This document shows, in pieces, positions 17,001-29,900 of a stretch of 60,024 nucleotides of DNA. The notes beneath the pieces were generated by a model. The model did not search any database, was not told where the DNA came from, and was given only the letters and a program-made list of their open reading frames with translations. The DNA is from JBCAWW01 sp039024315. Lineage in GTDB: Bacteria > Bacteroidota > Bacteroidia > J057. Position numbers and translations under genes: made by a program. Each line of letters begins with the position of its first letter. Within the stretch, counting starts at the first letter, position 1. Location: positions 1-60,024 of the forward strand of contig JBCCQN010000021.1 of assembly GCA_039024315.1 (NCBI GenBank). Direction: 5' to 3'.

Positions 17001-17187
17001 ATTTTGGCCTTTTGCTAAGATTGTTAGCGCAATTTACATAAAAAAATGGCATTTGCCAGCTTGTAGATATGCGATTGAAGAATGACGGTTTGAAGACTTT
17101 ATCGTCTCAAAGAACTAGATGAGGAATTAGTTGGCAGGATGAATGGGGATAGAAATTCAGCAGGCCAGCCTTAAAGACTCAACGCAT

Positions 17188-17214
17188 CCTTGTTTTACAC
17201 CGTGTAAGACAGGG
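17188..17214 (+). other. Hairpin in the leader upstream of the Ig-like protein gene
   Basis: CCTTGTTTTACAC pairs with GTGTAAGACAGGG through G-T pairs. It lies 26 bp before the ATG at 17241 and has no T run, so it is not a terminator. Confidence 0.35.
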
Positions 17215-17240
17215 AGACACATAGCTGCGCAAATACTATT

Positions 17241-17954
17241 ATGACCCGTACAATACTACTATGCCTAATCGGATTGCTTTACAGTGGATTGGGCCAGGCT
17301 CAAGAGATCACCAATCTTCGAGCTGAAAATCAGGGAGATAGCGTCCGAATATCTTACGATCTACAAGACCCATTTGCTGCCCGAACCTATACCGTCAATA
17401 TTCGAGGAATTTTTGGAGAAGATACTGTTGCCTTAGAAGCCTTAAGTGGTAGCCTAGGGGATAGTATCCGCGCGGGCGCCCACGAAGTATGGTGGAATCC
17501 AGTAGTAGGTTTAGGGCGATTTAAAGGTTCGGTGTCTTTTCATGTGGAAGCACTGCCTGATTTTTATATCAGTGCACCAGATACTGGTATGACTGTCAAA
17601 AGAGGTAAGCCGATTACTTTTAAGTGGTATGGCGGCAATGCCCAGACAGATAGTCTAAAGTTGGATCTATATCAATATGATAAGTTCCTTTATTCGGTTG
17701 ATGTGGTCAGCAACGGTTTGCAGTACACCTGGAAAGTGCCTTCCAACCTTGCTGCAGATGACGGTTATCGTTTCAAAATCAGCGGGAGCGATAAAACCGA
17801 GATCGAAGCATATAGTGCTGAGTTTTCTGTCAAGCGCCAATACCCACCTTACATGGTGTACCTCCCCCCGATATTGGCCGCTGGAGGGATCATTTATGGC
17901 TTTGCCGTTAGATGGGGCTTATTACCTCGCCCAGAACCATTACCTCAACGATAA
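17241..17954 (+). CDS. Secreted protein with Ig-like domains and a C-terminal membrane helix
   Basis: The 237-residue protein has a signal peptide (…GLGQA, about 20 residues). Two beta-sandwich domains follow: residues 22-110 (EITNLRAENQGDSVRISYDL) and about 112-200. The second shows ISAPDTGMTVKRGKPITFKW and YTWKVPSNLAADDGYRFKI, resembling the Ser/Thr-rich GPI-anchored (Kre9/Knh1-like) domain family found in bacterial surface proteins. A hydrophobic segment near the C-terminus (LPPILAAGGIIYGFAV) may anchor it. It lies 36 bp upstream of the giant FG-GAP gene and on the same strand, so the two are likely one operon, with this protein perhaps helping to present the giant one at the surface. That is inference. 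Confidence 0.75.
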   Translation: MTRTILLCLIGLLYSGLGQAQEITNLRAENQGDSVRISYDLQDPFAARTYTVNIRGIFGEDTVALEALSGSLGDSIRAGAHEVWWNPVVGLGRFKGSVSFHVEALPDFYISAPDTGMTVKRGKPITFKWYGGNAQTDSLKLDLYQYDKFLYSVDVVSNGLQYTWKVPSNLAADDGYRFKISGSDKTEIEAYSAEFSVKRQYPPYMVYLPPILAAGGIIYGFAVRWGLLPRPEPLPQR

Positions 17955-17990
17955 TCTTAACTACTAGCGATTCTTACCAACCGATACGCA

Positions 17991-20900
17991 ATGCAAATTT
18001 TGACTATTTCAAAAAATAAGGGCTGTTTCTACCTAGTATTAGGATTTTTGTGCTGCCTGCCAACCCTTGCCCTCGGGCAAAGCTTTACTGAGTTGGCAGG
18101 AACAAATTATAATACCTTACCATTCAATTTACAAGATGCGGCTGTGAGTTGGATAGATGTAGAAGGTGATGGTGATCTCGACTTTATCTATTCTGGTCGC
18201 CAAAGTATCCTACTGCCTCCTGTGGTACATATTTACCTTCGGCAGGGTACCTCCTTTCAAAGGCTTACGAATTCTATCACCCCTGTTTACAATGGTACGA
18301 TTGCACCCGCAGACTTTGACAATGATGGTGATGTGGATTTGTTCATTGCCGGCAGCAAAGCAGGGGGGCAGTTTGAGGTAGGACTTTACCAGAACAATGG
18401 TAGTGGGTTCTTTTCCAAGAATGCAAATTTTACCACCGATTTCAATAGTATTGATATCAATATAGCTTCCCAACCGTCTGCTGCATGGGGAGACTATGAT
18501 AATGATGGCGATCCTGATCTGCTATTTAGCTGGAATGAAGCCAATCCGACCAATAGTCCCCAACTCCGCCTTTATACCAACACCGGTATCAAACTAGATG
18601 AGAGTGTGGTCAACCAAACGACTAATTTTGGTGGTTCTGGGGTGATTAATGGAGACATGGATTGGGGGGATTATGATCAGGATGGCTTACTTGATATTGC
18701 GATCACAGGCGAAACCGGTAGTAGTAGTATCAGTCGAGTATTGCGTAATCTCGGTAACAACCAATTTCAGTTGCAGCCACTAAGTGTACCTGGCTTTAAA
18801 AATGGCAGTGTACAATGGGGAGACTATGATTTGGATGGTCTCTTAGACCTGCTTTTCTGTGGAGAGTCTATGGGAGTAGGTATGACCCAAGTCTATCGCA
18901 ATACGGGTACGACTTTCTCGCTTGTCAATAGCGCTATGACGGGCATACGCAATGGAGTAGCTAGATGGGGAGACTACCGTAACAATGCGGGTAATCAAGG
19001 GAGCGACGGCTATCCTGATGTCATTATCGCTGGCTTTGACGGCACCACTAGCATTATCCAAGCATACAGCAACAATAATGGCTCCGGCTTTTTTAATGCG
19101 GACAACTCTAATACTTGGCAAGGCTTTGGCAATGGTACGGCCCTAGCTATTGGCGACTTTAATGAGGATCAATCCGTAGATATCCTTATTGCAGGCTTAG
19201 AAAATGGAACGCCTGCCACCAAGATTTTTGAGCGAACGAGTGTTAGTAGCCCTGCTGCGGCTGGTGTACCTACCTTAAAAGCCCCCGTGGTGAGTGGGAA
19301 TTCGGTCAGCTTGAGTTGGTCTCCACCCGCTGGATTTAACAATCCGCTCAGTTATAACATTTACCTTGGTACAACCAGTCTAACGGATGATGAAGATGGG
19401 GCTGAGTCGGACTTGCTTACAGGCGAACGATTTATTGCCCGTCGCGGCGAAATTGCCGACTCTAGCAAAACTTACAATAACCTCCCCGCAAATACTTATT
19501 ACTGGAGTGTACAAGGGATCGAAAGTAACTATAAGGGTACTCCCTTCGCTACCGAAGGTACCTTTACGATTGTCAATGTCCTGCCCAATAACTCAAGTTT
19601 TCAAGACGTAACCCTTACTGGTTTTTCGCCTTCTCCTCCGACAGGAGTTTGGAGAGGCTGGATGGATGCCGCAGATTTTGACGCCGATGGTGACCAAGAT
19701 TTTATTATGATTGGTTCGAGTTCGACGGTAGGCAATAGATCCAAAGGCTTGTACCTGAATGATGGAAATGGAAATTTTAGAGATACCACATTATTCTACA
19801 TTCCTTCAGTTCCAGAATTGGAAAATGTAGCAGGGGCAATCCATGATTTTAATAATGATAATTATCCCGATTTACTCATAACTGGACAGGGAAATGTTTC
19901 CCCCCCTAATCCGCAACCTTATTACACTGGCTTCTTTCAAAACAATGGAGGAACCTCTTTTTCCATTGCCAATAATATTGTTACCAACCTCCCCTTGGTA
20001 AGGTCTGGCAGTGTGGACGGAGGAGACTTTGACGGGGATGGTGATATTGACATTCTTATCACCGGTCAGACCGTTAGTGGGAGAATTTTACAGATCTACG
20101 AAAATCAATTAGCACAGGGTAACTTTACCTTTACCCTCTACGCTGATCTCTCGGCAGATGCGGGTGTAGTAGCGGGGGAGGCTCGTTGGGCTGATTTTGA
20201 TAATGATGGAGACTTGGATTTTGCGGTTACAGGGGACAATGGCACTAACGACTTTCTCACTTTGGTCTTCCGTAATTCAGATGGTGTATTTGATATCAAT
20301 GATACCTATCCATCAGGAAATAATTTTGGGCTTGAGGAAAGCTCTCTAGAATGGGGAGATCTCAATAACGATGGTTTACTCGATCTGGTAGTTACTGGAA
20401 AAGATGGCTCCCCCATCCCTTCATACAGGACATTAATTTTCCATGGTACGGGCAACGATATTGTAAACGCTTTTAATCCTTCGGGCTTAAATTTCTTGAC
20501 CTTACCAGGTTTTGCCAAAGGAGATGTTTCCCTAGGCGACTTCAATGATGATGGCTTGATGGATATCTTCATGACGGGAGAAAATGCCTCCGGTGGGATA
20601 TCTTCTTCTCGGCTGTATTTCCGACAAGGTACTGCTTTCGAAACCTTTTATCAGGAAGATACCGCTTCGTCTAATTTATTTAATTCCAATACTGAATTAG
20701 CCAATTCTTCGGCCCTCTGGGCGGATTTCGACGGTGATCAAAAATTGGACTTGATGCTTACCGGCATTGACTTGGTCCCAAGTCCCAGCATCAGTTATCA
20801 ATATTATCGCAATATCGATCCTACTCCTAACATAAGTCCTCTGGCACCCGCACAAAGCTCTCTTACGGCAACTCTCCAAGGTTTTGACGTTTTATTGGAA

Positions 20901-23900
20901 TGGGACCCATCTCTAGCGGCAGCTGGCCTGCCAGCAGGCGTCCAATCCGGATATACCTACAACATATATGTCGATACTGTTCCTCCAGCAGCAGTTTCAC
21001 TCAGCCCCTTGGCAGATACCACTGACGGTTATCGTCGCATCGTCAAATTGGGCAATGCCTTTAGTCGTACCGAGTATCTGCTCAAAGAGCTTGCTCCTAA
21101 CACCACTTATTATTGGGGAGTACAAGCCATTGATCAAGATTTTGAAGGTTCTAATTTCGTAAGAGGAGGCTCATTCTTTTATGATGATCCGAGCTTTCTC
21201 AATCAGACTACCAATGTAGTATTGCCTACCGCTTTGCAGAACTTTGAAGATGCTTATCTGCGATGGGGAGACTACAACGAAAATGGGGAACTTGATTTGC
21301 TAATTGCTGGCGGTGAGAATACCAGCGATTATGGGGTATACTTTTTGGAGCAAGATGGAGGCATCTTTACCCAAGACATCAATATCAATGGCAATATTGA
21401 TCCCGTTCGTTTTGGTAGCATCGATTTGGCCGACGCTGATAATGATGGTGATATAGACATCCTGATTGCCGGAGAAACCAATTCTGGACCCATTTGTAAA
21501 GTCTATCGTGATATCCAAGCGGGCCAAGGGGCTACCTTTGGAGGCATCAATGTGGGGGATATCTTCAGCGTTCCCGGTGGCGGAATCAGCGATGGAGAAG
21601 CCCTCTTTGGGGATTACAATAATGATGGTCTGCCTGATATATTGATGACTGGTAATCGGAGCGGAAATCCCATCACCGAGCTGTATCTCAACCAAAGTAC
21701 ACCTGGTAATCTATCCTTTGTCCTAGACCCTATCTCTACTACTTTAATGGATATGTTTAGCTCTGCTGCTGTTTGGGCCGACTTCAACAATGATGGTTGG
21801 TTAGATTTTGCGATTCAGGGACGAGACGCCAACTTAGTTTACAAGCGGATTTATAGCAACGACCAAAATGGAGGCTTTAATGTGGTGAGCCTGCCAGGGC
21901 AAAAGATATTAGGCGGTAGCTTAGAAGCCGGTGATTTTGATGCGGATGGTTGGGTTGATTTGATCACCTCCGGTGAACTCTTCGTCGGGACCGGACGAGC
22001 CGAAGTAATCCGTAACACCACCAATAATACCTTCGCCTTTTTTCAAAATATCCCATTCCTTGAAAAGGGCTCTGCTGACTGGGCCGACTTTAATCATGAT
22101 GGTTATCTCGACATTGCAATGGTAGGAGAGGACCTCGGTGATAATTCCACAGATGCACGGTTCTTGATTTATGATCCCGCTCTCCCCGGCAGTAATTTTG
22201 TAGATGATCCCATTGCGGCCGTTCCCTTTCCTGAAGTGGGGAAAAATAGTAGTGTAGCTTGGGGCGACTATGACGAGGATGGCCGGATTGACCTAGCCAT
22301 TGCGGGCTTTAGCGGCTTAGGCAACGGAGGGGCTTTGGCCATCTTACAAAACATCAATGCCAATCCTCAAGTGTCGCCGCCACAACCTTCTGGCCTAAGT
22401 GCTCAAGTGATCGGCAATGAAGTGATTCTCGACTGGAATCCCCCTGCGATATACAGTTTACCTATCAAGAGCCTGTCTTATAATGTGAGCGTTCGGCGCA
22501 GCGGCACTCAAGTCGTATCCCCCGAATCCGAAGTCCCTAACGGATGGCGCCAAGTGGTCAAATTTGCTTCTGTACATGATACTACTCGCTTCCGACTTGT
22601 CGATTTAGCCCCTGGCACTTACGATTGGGCGGTGCAAGCCATCACCTCTGACTATGAAGGAGGGCCTTTCACGGCTACCGCGAGCTTTGATTATCTTCCC
22701 CCCTCTTTTCAGCAACAAACCCAAAGTCTTCTACCCTTCATCCCACCTGGACTCAACTATGTGGCTATGGCTTGGGGAGACTACAGCAATGATGGAGACT
22801 TGGATTTGGCCATTATGGGTGAAGATGGTGGTGGCAATGCCTTTAGCCGTATATATGAAAAAACGGGCAGTGGCTTTGACACTCTCAGCGCGAACCTACC
22901 CCAATTGGCCGAAGGAGATATCGCTTGGGCCGACATTGATCAAGACCAAGATTTAGACTTGATCATGAGCGGGCGAGACAACAGTAGCGTTGAGCGAAGC
23001 TTGATCCTCGAAAATCAGGCTGGCACTTTCGTACCGATTGCTAGCTCCATACTAGGATTGTATCAGAGTACCATAGACTGGGGTGATTATGATTATGATG
23101 GCGATCTAGATTTTGCTTTGATGGGCAACGATGGCTCAGCTGCCGCTACTAAAATCTACCGCAACAATGGCGATAATACCTTTTCAGATTTAGGCGTGCC
23201 GTTGCTAGGCCTTAAAGAAGGTGGACTCCAGTGGTTAGACTATGATAAAGACGGTTTCCTAGATCTTCTGCTCATCGGTAACCAGACCAATAACGTCCCC
23301 GAAAAAGCCCTCTACCGCAATGACGGTAATGATAATTTTAATGACGTTACCGCTTTAATTGCCAATAATATCCCTGCCTTAGGTCAAGCAGCCCTCGCAG
23401 TGGTAGATTATAACTTCGATGGTTATCCTGACATCGCAGTCTCGGGCCTAAATGGTGGCAGCACCCTAGAAGGGGTCTTGCTCAACTTCAATATCAACGC
23501 CAATCAATACAATATAGATCAGAGTATTGCTGGCTTACGAGCAGGTAGCCTTGCGTGGGGCGACTATGATGATGACGGTCGGCCGGACTTATTGCAAACC
23601 GGTAGTACCAGTACCAACGCAGATTCTACGGCTTTATATAGCTTTGATGGTAGCAATTATGTGAGTAGCCTATTTCCTGCCTTAGCCTTGCAAAATGTCA
23701 GTCAAGGGAGTGAAGGCATTTGGGGTGATTTTGATCAAGATGGTAAATTAGATATCGTGTTGGCGGGTACTACGAGTGCTGGGCCGCTGAGTCCGGTCAT
23801 ACATTGGTATCAAAATATTGATTCAACCAATCAAAACTTCCTTCCTGGACTGCCCGAAAATTTGAGCGAATCCATAGTAGGGGACACCTTGATTGTACAA

Positions 23901-26900
23901 TGGACACCTCCAAGTGGCTTCAATGCCGCTCAAGTCAAGGGACTCAGCTATCAGTTATGTATGGGTACGACTGCGTCGAACGCTGCGGTCATTTCTCCTA
24001 TGTCTGATCTCATTACGGGCTATCGCCGGATTGTGGATCAGGCTATCGCTGGAGGCGATGATACCATTAAGTGGAAAATCGCCGACTTAGCCGACAATAC
24101 TTATCAGTGGTCAGTACAAACCATAGATCAGGATTTTGAAGCTTCTGGCTTCCCCGCTAAGCGCAGCATTAACTTTGTCAACCCTGCCTTTGTCAATGTC
24201 AGTAGCACGACTGGACCCACAGCTAATGGTTTTCCTGGCCTTTGGGACGCAGAGGTCAATATGGCGGACTACGACAATGACGGTGAATTAGAATTCTTAG
24301 TGTTGGGAGGAGATGTTTCTAACAACATTGGCTTGCTATACCAACGTCAAGTAGATGGTACCTATATCCAAGATCCCGTCAACACTATCGTAGGCTTGCG
24401 CCATGCCGCAGCTGATTGGGGGGATTTCAATGGGGATGGTTATCTCGATCTCATCGTGATCGGGGATGCGGCTTCTGGTGGTGCTTCCGCTAGCCCGACC
24501 TTACGTTACTATCAAAACAACGGTAGTGGCCAACTTTCCCCTATTAGTTTCCCCGTAAGTGGAGTACCACCACTGCATCGTGGTGCTGTCGATTGGGGGG
24601 ATTATGACCATGATGGGGACCTTGACTTGGCCATTATGGGCAGCTTGGCCAATTCGCCTCAGCCCTACACCAAAATATTCCGCAATGATAATGGGAGCCT
24701 CGTAGCACAAAACTTTGGTCTCGCCCAGCTTTACAATGGAGATCTTGAATGGGGCGATATCAATGGCGATACCTACCTCGATTTAGTAGTCAGTGGCGAT
24801 GATGGCACGGTCAATGGCGTTACGGAGGTTTATATCAACCAAGGCTTTCAAACGCCTGGTTTTACTGCCTTGACGGGAAGTAATCTTACCGGATTGGTAA
24901 ATAGTCGTCTGAGTTTGGGCGATGTCAATCAAGATGGCTTGATGGATGTCTTATTGACCGGTAAAACAGGACCCAACTCATTTGCTCAAGTATTGAGATA
25001 TAATGCTGCGCAGCAGAACTTCGTCACCAACCCCGGTCAACAATTGGATGAACTCAATAATGGTGATGCGGTCTTTGGGGACTACAATAATGATGGTCGC
25101 CCTGATGTCATCATTACGGGGGTGGATGACGCCAACCAGCCTCAAACTCATGTTTATAGCAACAATAGCGGTACTTTCATCCGCGATGCAGAAACTTCTG
25201 ATTACCTCCGTCCTACCCTTGATGGGAGCATCGGCCTAGGAGATTTTGATCTAGATGGTAAACTGGACTTTTTGATTGCCGGTGAATCTGCCCTTTCGGG
25301 TCCCTTTAGTCGTATCACCCAACTTTATCGCAATATTGATTTGGGTAACCCGACGACTCCGCCTGCGATTACGGGTTTCAATATTACTCAGCAAGAGGAT
25401 TCTATCGTGATCAGTTGGAATTCTTTAGGGCCTGACTTTAGCTATAATTTGTATATGGGAGATGCCCCTGTGGGGAACGATAAGATCCGTTCGCATAGCG
25501 ATAATGCCAATGGATACCGAAGGATCGTGGCCAATGGTAATGTCGGCAAACGCAATAGCTTTAGCGTCCATAGCTTGGAGGAAATCACTTATTATGCGGC
25601 GGTACAAGCCGTAGATGGAGACTTTGAGGGGGGACCTTTTACTGCCGAACAGAGTATTGACTACGTTCAGCCCCACTTTGTAGATATGAGTGCGCTCAGC
25701 TTTGGCCAGAGTGTGCCCACAGGCTTAGAAGCCGCTTCCTTGGTTTGGGTGGATGTCGATGTAGATGGCGATTTAGATATCATCGCTGCGGGTAGTTCCA
25801 ATAACGCTCCTGCTTACATCGGAGTACTGATCAATGAAAACGGCTTATTTGAAGAGGATGCGGCTTGGAGTGCAAACTTGACAGCCATCTCCGAAGGTGA
25901 TCTAGCGGTCAACGACTTTGACAATGATGGCGATCCTGACCTTGCTTTAGCGGGTAAAAACGCGAGCAATAATGGATTTTCGGCTCTATATACCAATAAT
26001 GGAGCTGGCTTTGATTTGATGATCATGCCTATCCAAAATGTATCTCAAGCTGCTATCGCTTGGGGAGATTTAAACAATGATGGGAGTGCCGATGTGATCT
26101 TTACCGGAGATGCGAATGGAAGTCCCTCAACTCAAGTTTTTATCAATAACGGTGAGGGAAGTTTTGGGATCCAAAACCTGAATCTAGAAAATGTCAGAAA
26201 CGGAGACGTCGAGATCGTGGATGTCAATCGCGATCAACTCTTTGATATCGTAATCTGTGGCGAAGGAGATACCGATCTGATCCTCGAAGTCTATTACAAC
26301 CAAGGAGAAAATAATTTCGCGGCCCTCCAAGACCCACTCATTGCCGGTCTGCAAAACAGTGAATTGGCTATTTACGATCTCAATGATGATCAATTATTGG
26401 ACATTGTCATCATGGGAGAAGGGCCTTCTAATATTCCTGCCACCGAAATCTACCTCAATGAGATGGGAACTGGTTTTACGGCCAGCACAAATAGTCTGGA
26501 TGATCTCAGCGGGGGCACCGTGGCGCTTGGAGACTATAATGATGATGCCAGTGGCCTAGTTGATTTGTTTATCAGTGGTAAAAGTTCAACGCTACCCAAT
26601 ACCCAAAATTCCAGCGTATATGCTTCCAACGGAACGGCTAGCTTTAGCCCTGACTTAGAAGCAAGCGACCCGATTTTTGACTTGAATCTGAGTGCCGCTG
26701 CTTGGGGGGATTATGATCTGGATGGCAAATTGGACCTCTTGTTGGCTGGTCGTACAGACAATACACCTAACCAAGGCCTTAAACTTTATCGCAATGTCGA
26801 AGGAACGGCCAATCGAGTACCGAGTGCGCCCGGTAAGCCTCAAGTCAAGGCTACCGGTTTGTTTGCGGAGTTTAGTTGGGCACCACCTGCTGATGCTGAG

Positions 26901-29900
26901 GCAGGAACCTATACCTACAACCTCTACCTCGAAAAAGTAGATGATGGTAGCTTGATCGTTACGCCTATGGCAGACCTAGCTACTGGGCTCCGACAAGTTG
27001 TTGGGCCTGGAAATGTCGGCATGCAGCACAGTATGACCATCTTCGGGCTTGAATTTGGTAACTATCGCTGTCGGGTACAGGCGATCGGACCTGACTGGGA
27101 AGCCTCCATGTTTTCTGACACGACCAACTTCCCCTTTGAGCCTAGTGCGATTACCGAAGAAACCGGCGGAGCGTTCCCCGGAGGGGTACCAGCCGGAATA
27201 TACAATGGGGATATCATCCTCGCTGACTACTACCAAAACGACAATCGCCCAGACTTGATCCTGACAGGCCAAACAGCTGGAGGACTGACTACACTTCTTT
27301 ATCACAACATCAATGGACAGTTTAGAGAAGATACGCTTTCAAAGGTAGTTTCCTTGGAGCAAAGTAGTTTTGCTTGGGGGGACTTTGACCTAGATGGACA
27401 GATTGACATCTTCCACATGGGCCGAGATGCCCTAGGTGCTCCTCGTTCTCTCGTCTATCTGAATCGTGATGACAAATTGCTCAACAATCTTGATTGGTCG
27501 GCAAATTTACTTCCTCTCTCGCAAGGGGATGCCGCTGCTGGTGATCTCGACAACGATGGAGACATGGATCTCATTATAAGTGGCTCAGATGCAAATGGCA
27601 TAGCTAGCACACGAGTTTACCTCAATGAATCTGGTAATGGTTTTGTTGCGGCCGACGAATCGGTCCAAAATGCTTTTGACCAATTACAAAATGGTGAGCT
27701 TCATTTACTAGATTATGATAAGGATGGTCGCTTAGACGTACTCCTTTCCGGTGAAGGCTCTCTAGGGGCGCGGTGCCGTCTTTATCGTAATGAAGGCGGG
27801 TTAAATTTTGTGGACGGTACATTCTTAACCTCTTTGAGTGATAGTCGATTAGATTGGGGTGATTTCAACAATGATGGTTTAGTTGATATCCTGCTTTCTG
27901 GTGATCAGGCTGGAAGCAAGGTTACCGAAATTTGGTCGCGTGAAGCCGGTACGGATAACTTTTTACGCAATTCTGTTTCTGATGACTTGATCGGCGTTTC
28001 TGGCGGAGATATCCAATTTGTGGATATCCAAAACGATGGTTGGTTAGACATATTCCTCAGTGGTACGCAGGACGATGGCTCGCCTACTTCCCGTGTCTTC
28101 CAAAACTTTGAGTCCAATAACATGCGCCGTTTCCAAGAAGCCATTACGACTACGGATGAAATGATAGAGGTCGATCTTAGTGCTGCGGCTTGGGGCGATT
28201 TTGCGTTAGATGACAATCAAAATACAGGCAAACTAGACCTGATTTTAATGGGGGATTCTAGCTCCACGATATCAGCAAGTCCTGCTATTGCCGTTTACAT
28301 CAACGTTGATTCAGTCGTCAATATCAAGCCCAATCAAGTGCGCACTTTGAGTCAAAATATTGTGGATTCTACGCTTTCGGTTGACTTCAAATGGGAGGCG
28401 CCGCTGCCGCAGGCAGGCCGCCCTTCTGCGACTGTAACGGCTTATCAATACGCCCTCTTTCTGCGTAATATCGAAACCGATGATACCTTGGTGAGTGCTG
28501 TCAGTAATACAGATGGCTATCGCCAAACGCCTGCCCAAGGAGCCATCAACAGCTTAGAATGGTCGGTTTCTGGCCTACCAGACGGAACTTATGAATGGGG
28601 AGTACAGGCTATTGACCAAGATTTTGAGGCCTCCGACTTTAGCACCGAAACCTTTATCTACACCAACCCAGTACCGGAGATCATTAGAGAAAGCTTCGTT
28701 GATGTGCATGTCAATGGCTCCAACGCTAGTCAGATTGAGATAGAAGTCAACAATAAAGCCTACGTCAAAAAAGTCCTGCTTCACTACAAAGGCATTGCTG
28801 CTGCTGAATGGGATAGCGTAGAAATAAGCTCCTCGGATGAAGTCTTTAGCTTTGACATCACCGAAGACTTGCTCGACGAGATTGGGCTTCGTTATTGGTT
28901 TGAAGTCAAAGGAGTTGCCATCTTTAGTGATACTTCCACCACTGGCCATACTTACATTCGTTACAACGAAGGCTTAGAGGTTACGGGTTTAGCCTTCGGC
29001 AAACGCCAGCGAGACTACAACATCATCTCTGTTCCACTCGAATTGGACAATGGGGCGATTAGTGCCGTGGTAGAGGACCAGTTTGGTACCTATAACAAGC
29101 GTCAATGGCGATTCTTCCATTACCAAAATGAGCGCTATGATGAATACAAAGAAGGCATTGATCAGATGACCGATGGCTTAGGATATTGGCTGATCACTAA
29201 GTCTGAGCGGACTTTCAATACGGGCGCAGGCGAAACAGTCAAAGTTACCGAGGAATCTCCTTACGTCTGGAATCTACAGCAAGGCTGGAATCAGGTCGGT
29301 AATCCCTATAACTTCAAACTGGCTTGGCAAGATATTCGTGATGCGAATGCGGCCACGATTGCTTCTGTAGCAGATATCATTACCTACAATGATGGCTTCA
29401 AGACCGTGCAGCAAGAGGGGACAATCAATAACTTTAGGGGGGGCTTTATTTTTGCCGATGCTGCTACCACCCTTTCGGTTCCAGTATTAAAAAACACTTC
29501 GATTCAGCGTTTGGCGAAGCCTACTGACCCCCGCAGCATCGGTCCATTGGATCATCACACGTGGGAGGTGCCGATCACAGTAGCAACCGATAATATGGTA
29601 TATCCTATCGGAGGAGTCGGGATGAATCCACTAGCCAAGCCGGATTTTGATCAATTTGATCAAATGCTACCACCGCGGCTCGGAGAGTATCTGGACATGC
29701 ACTTCAAGCATGATGATTACTTCTACCCATGGTTTGCTTATGATGTGGTACCGACGGCCAAATCTTATGTCTGGGAGTTTACGGTCGAGAGTAATTTGGA
29801 TCAAGAAGAGATTCAACTCAAATGGGACAATAGCGCCTTTGGCAGCAGCGGTAAGCAGCTCATCCTCTTTGATGTAGAGCGTCAGCTACCGATTGACATG

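Larger units (their letters stand above)
19265..28680 (+). repeat. Seven-fold repeat of FG-GAP blocks plus fibronectin-like domain
   Basis: The coding sequence repeats as seven units of about 1.46-1.57 kb. They are diverged at the DNA level but keep the same order of domains. The period is read from the seven fibronectin-like domain starts at about 19265, 20836, 22366, 23845, 25352, 26812 and 28318. Confidence 0.85.
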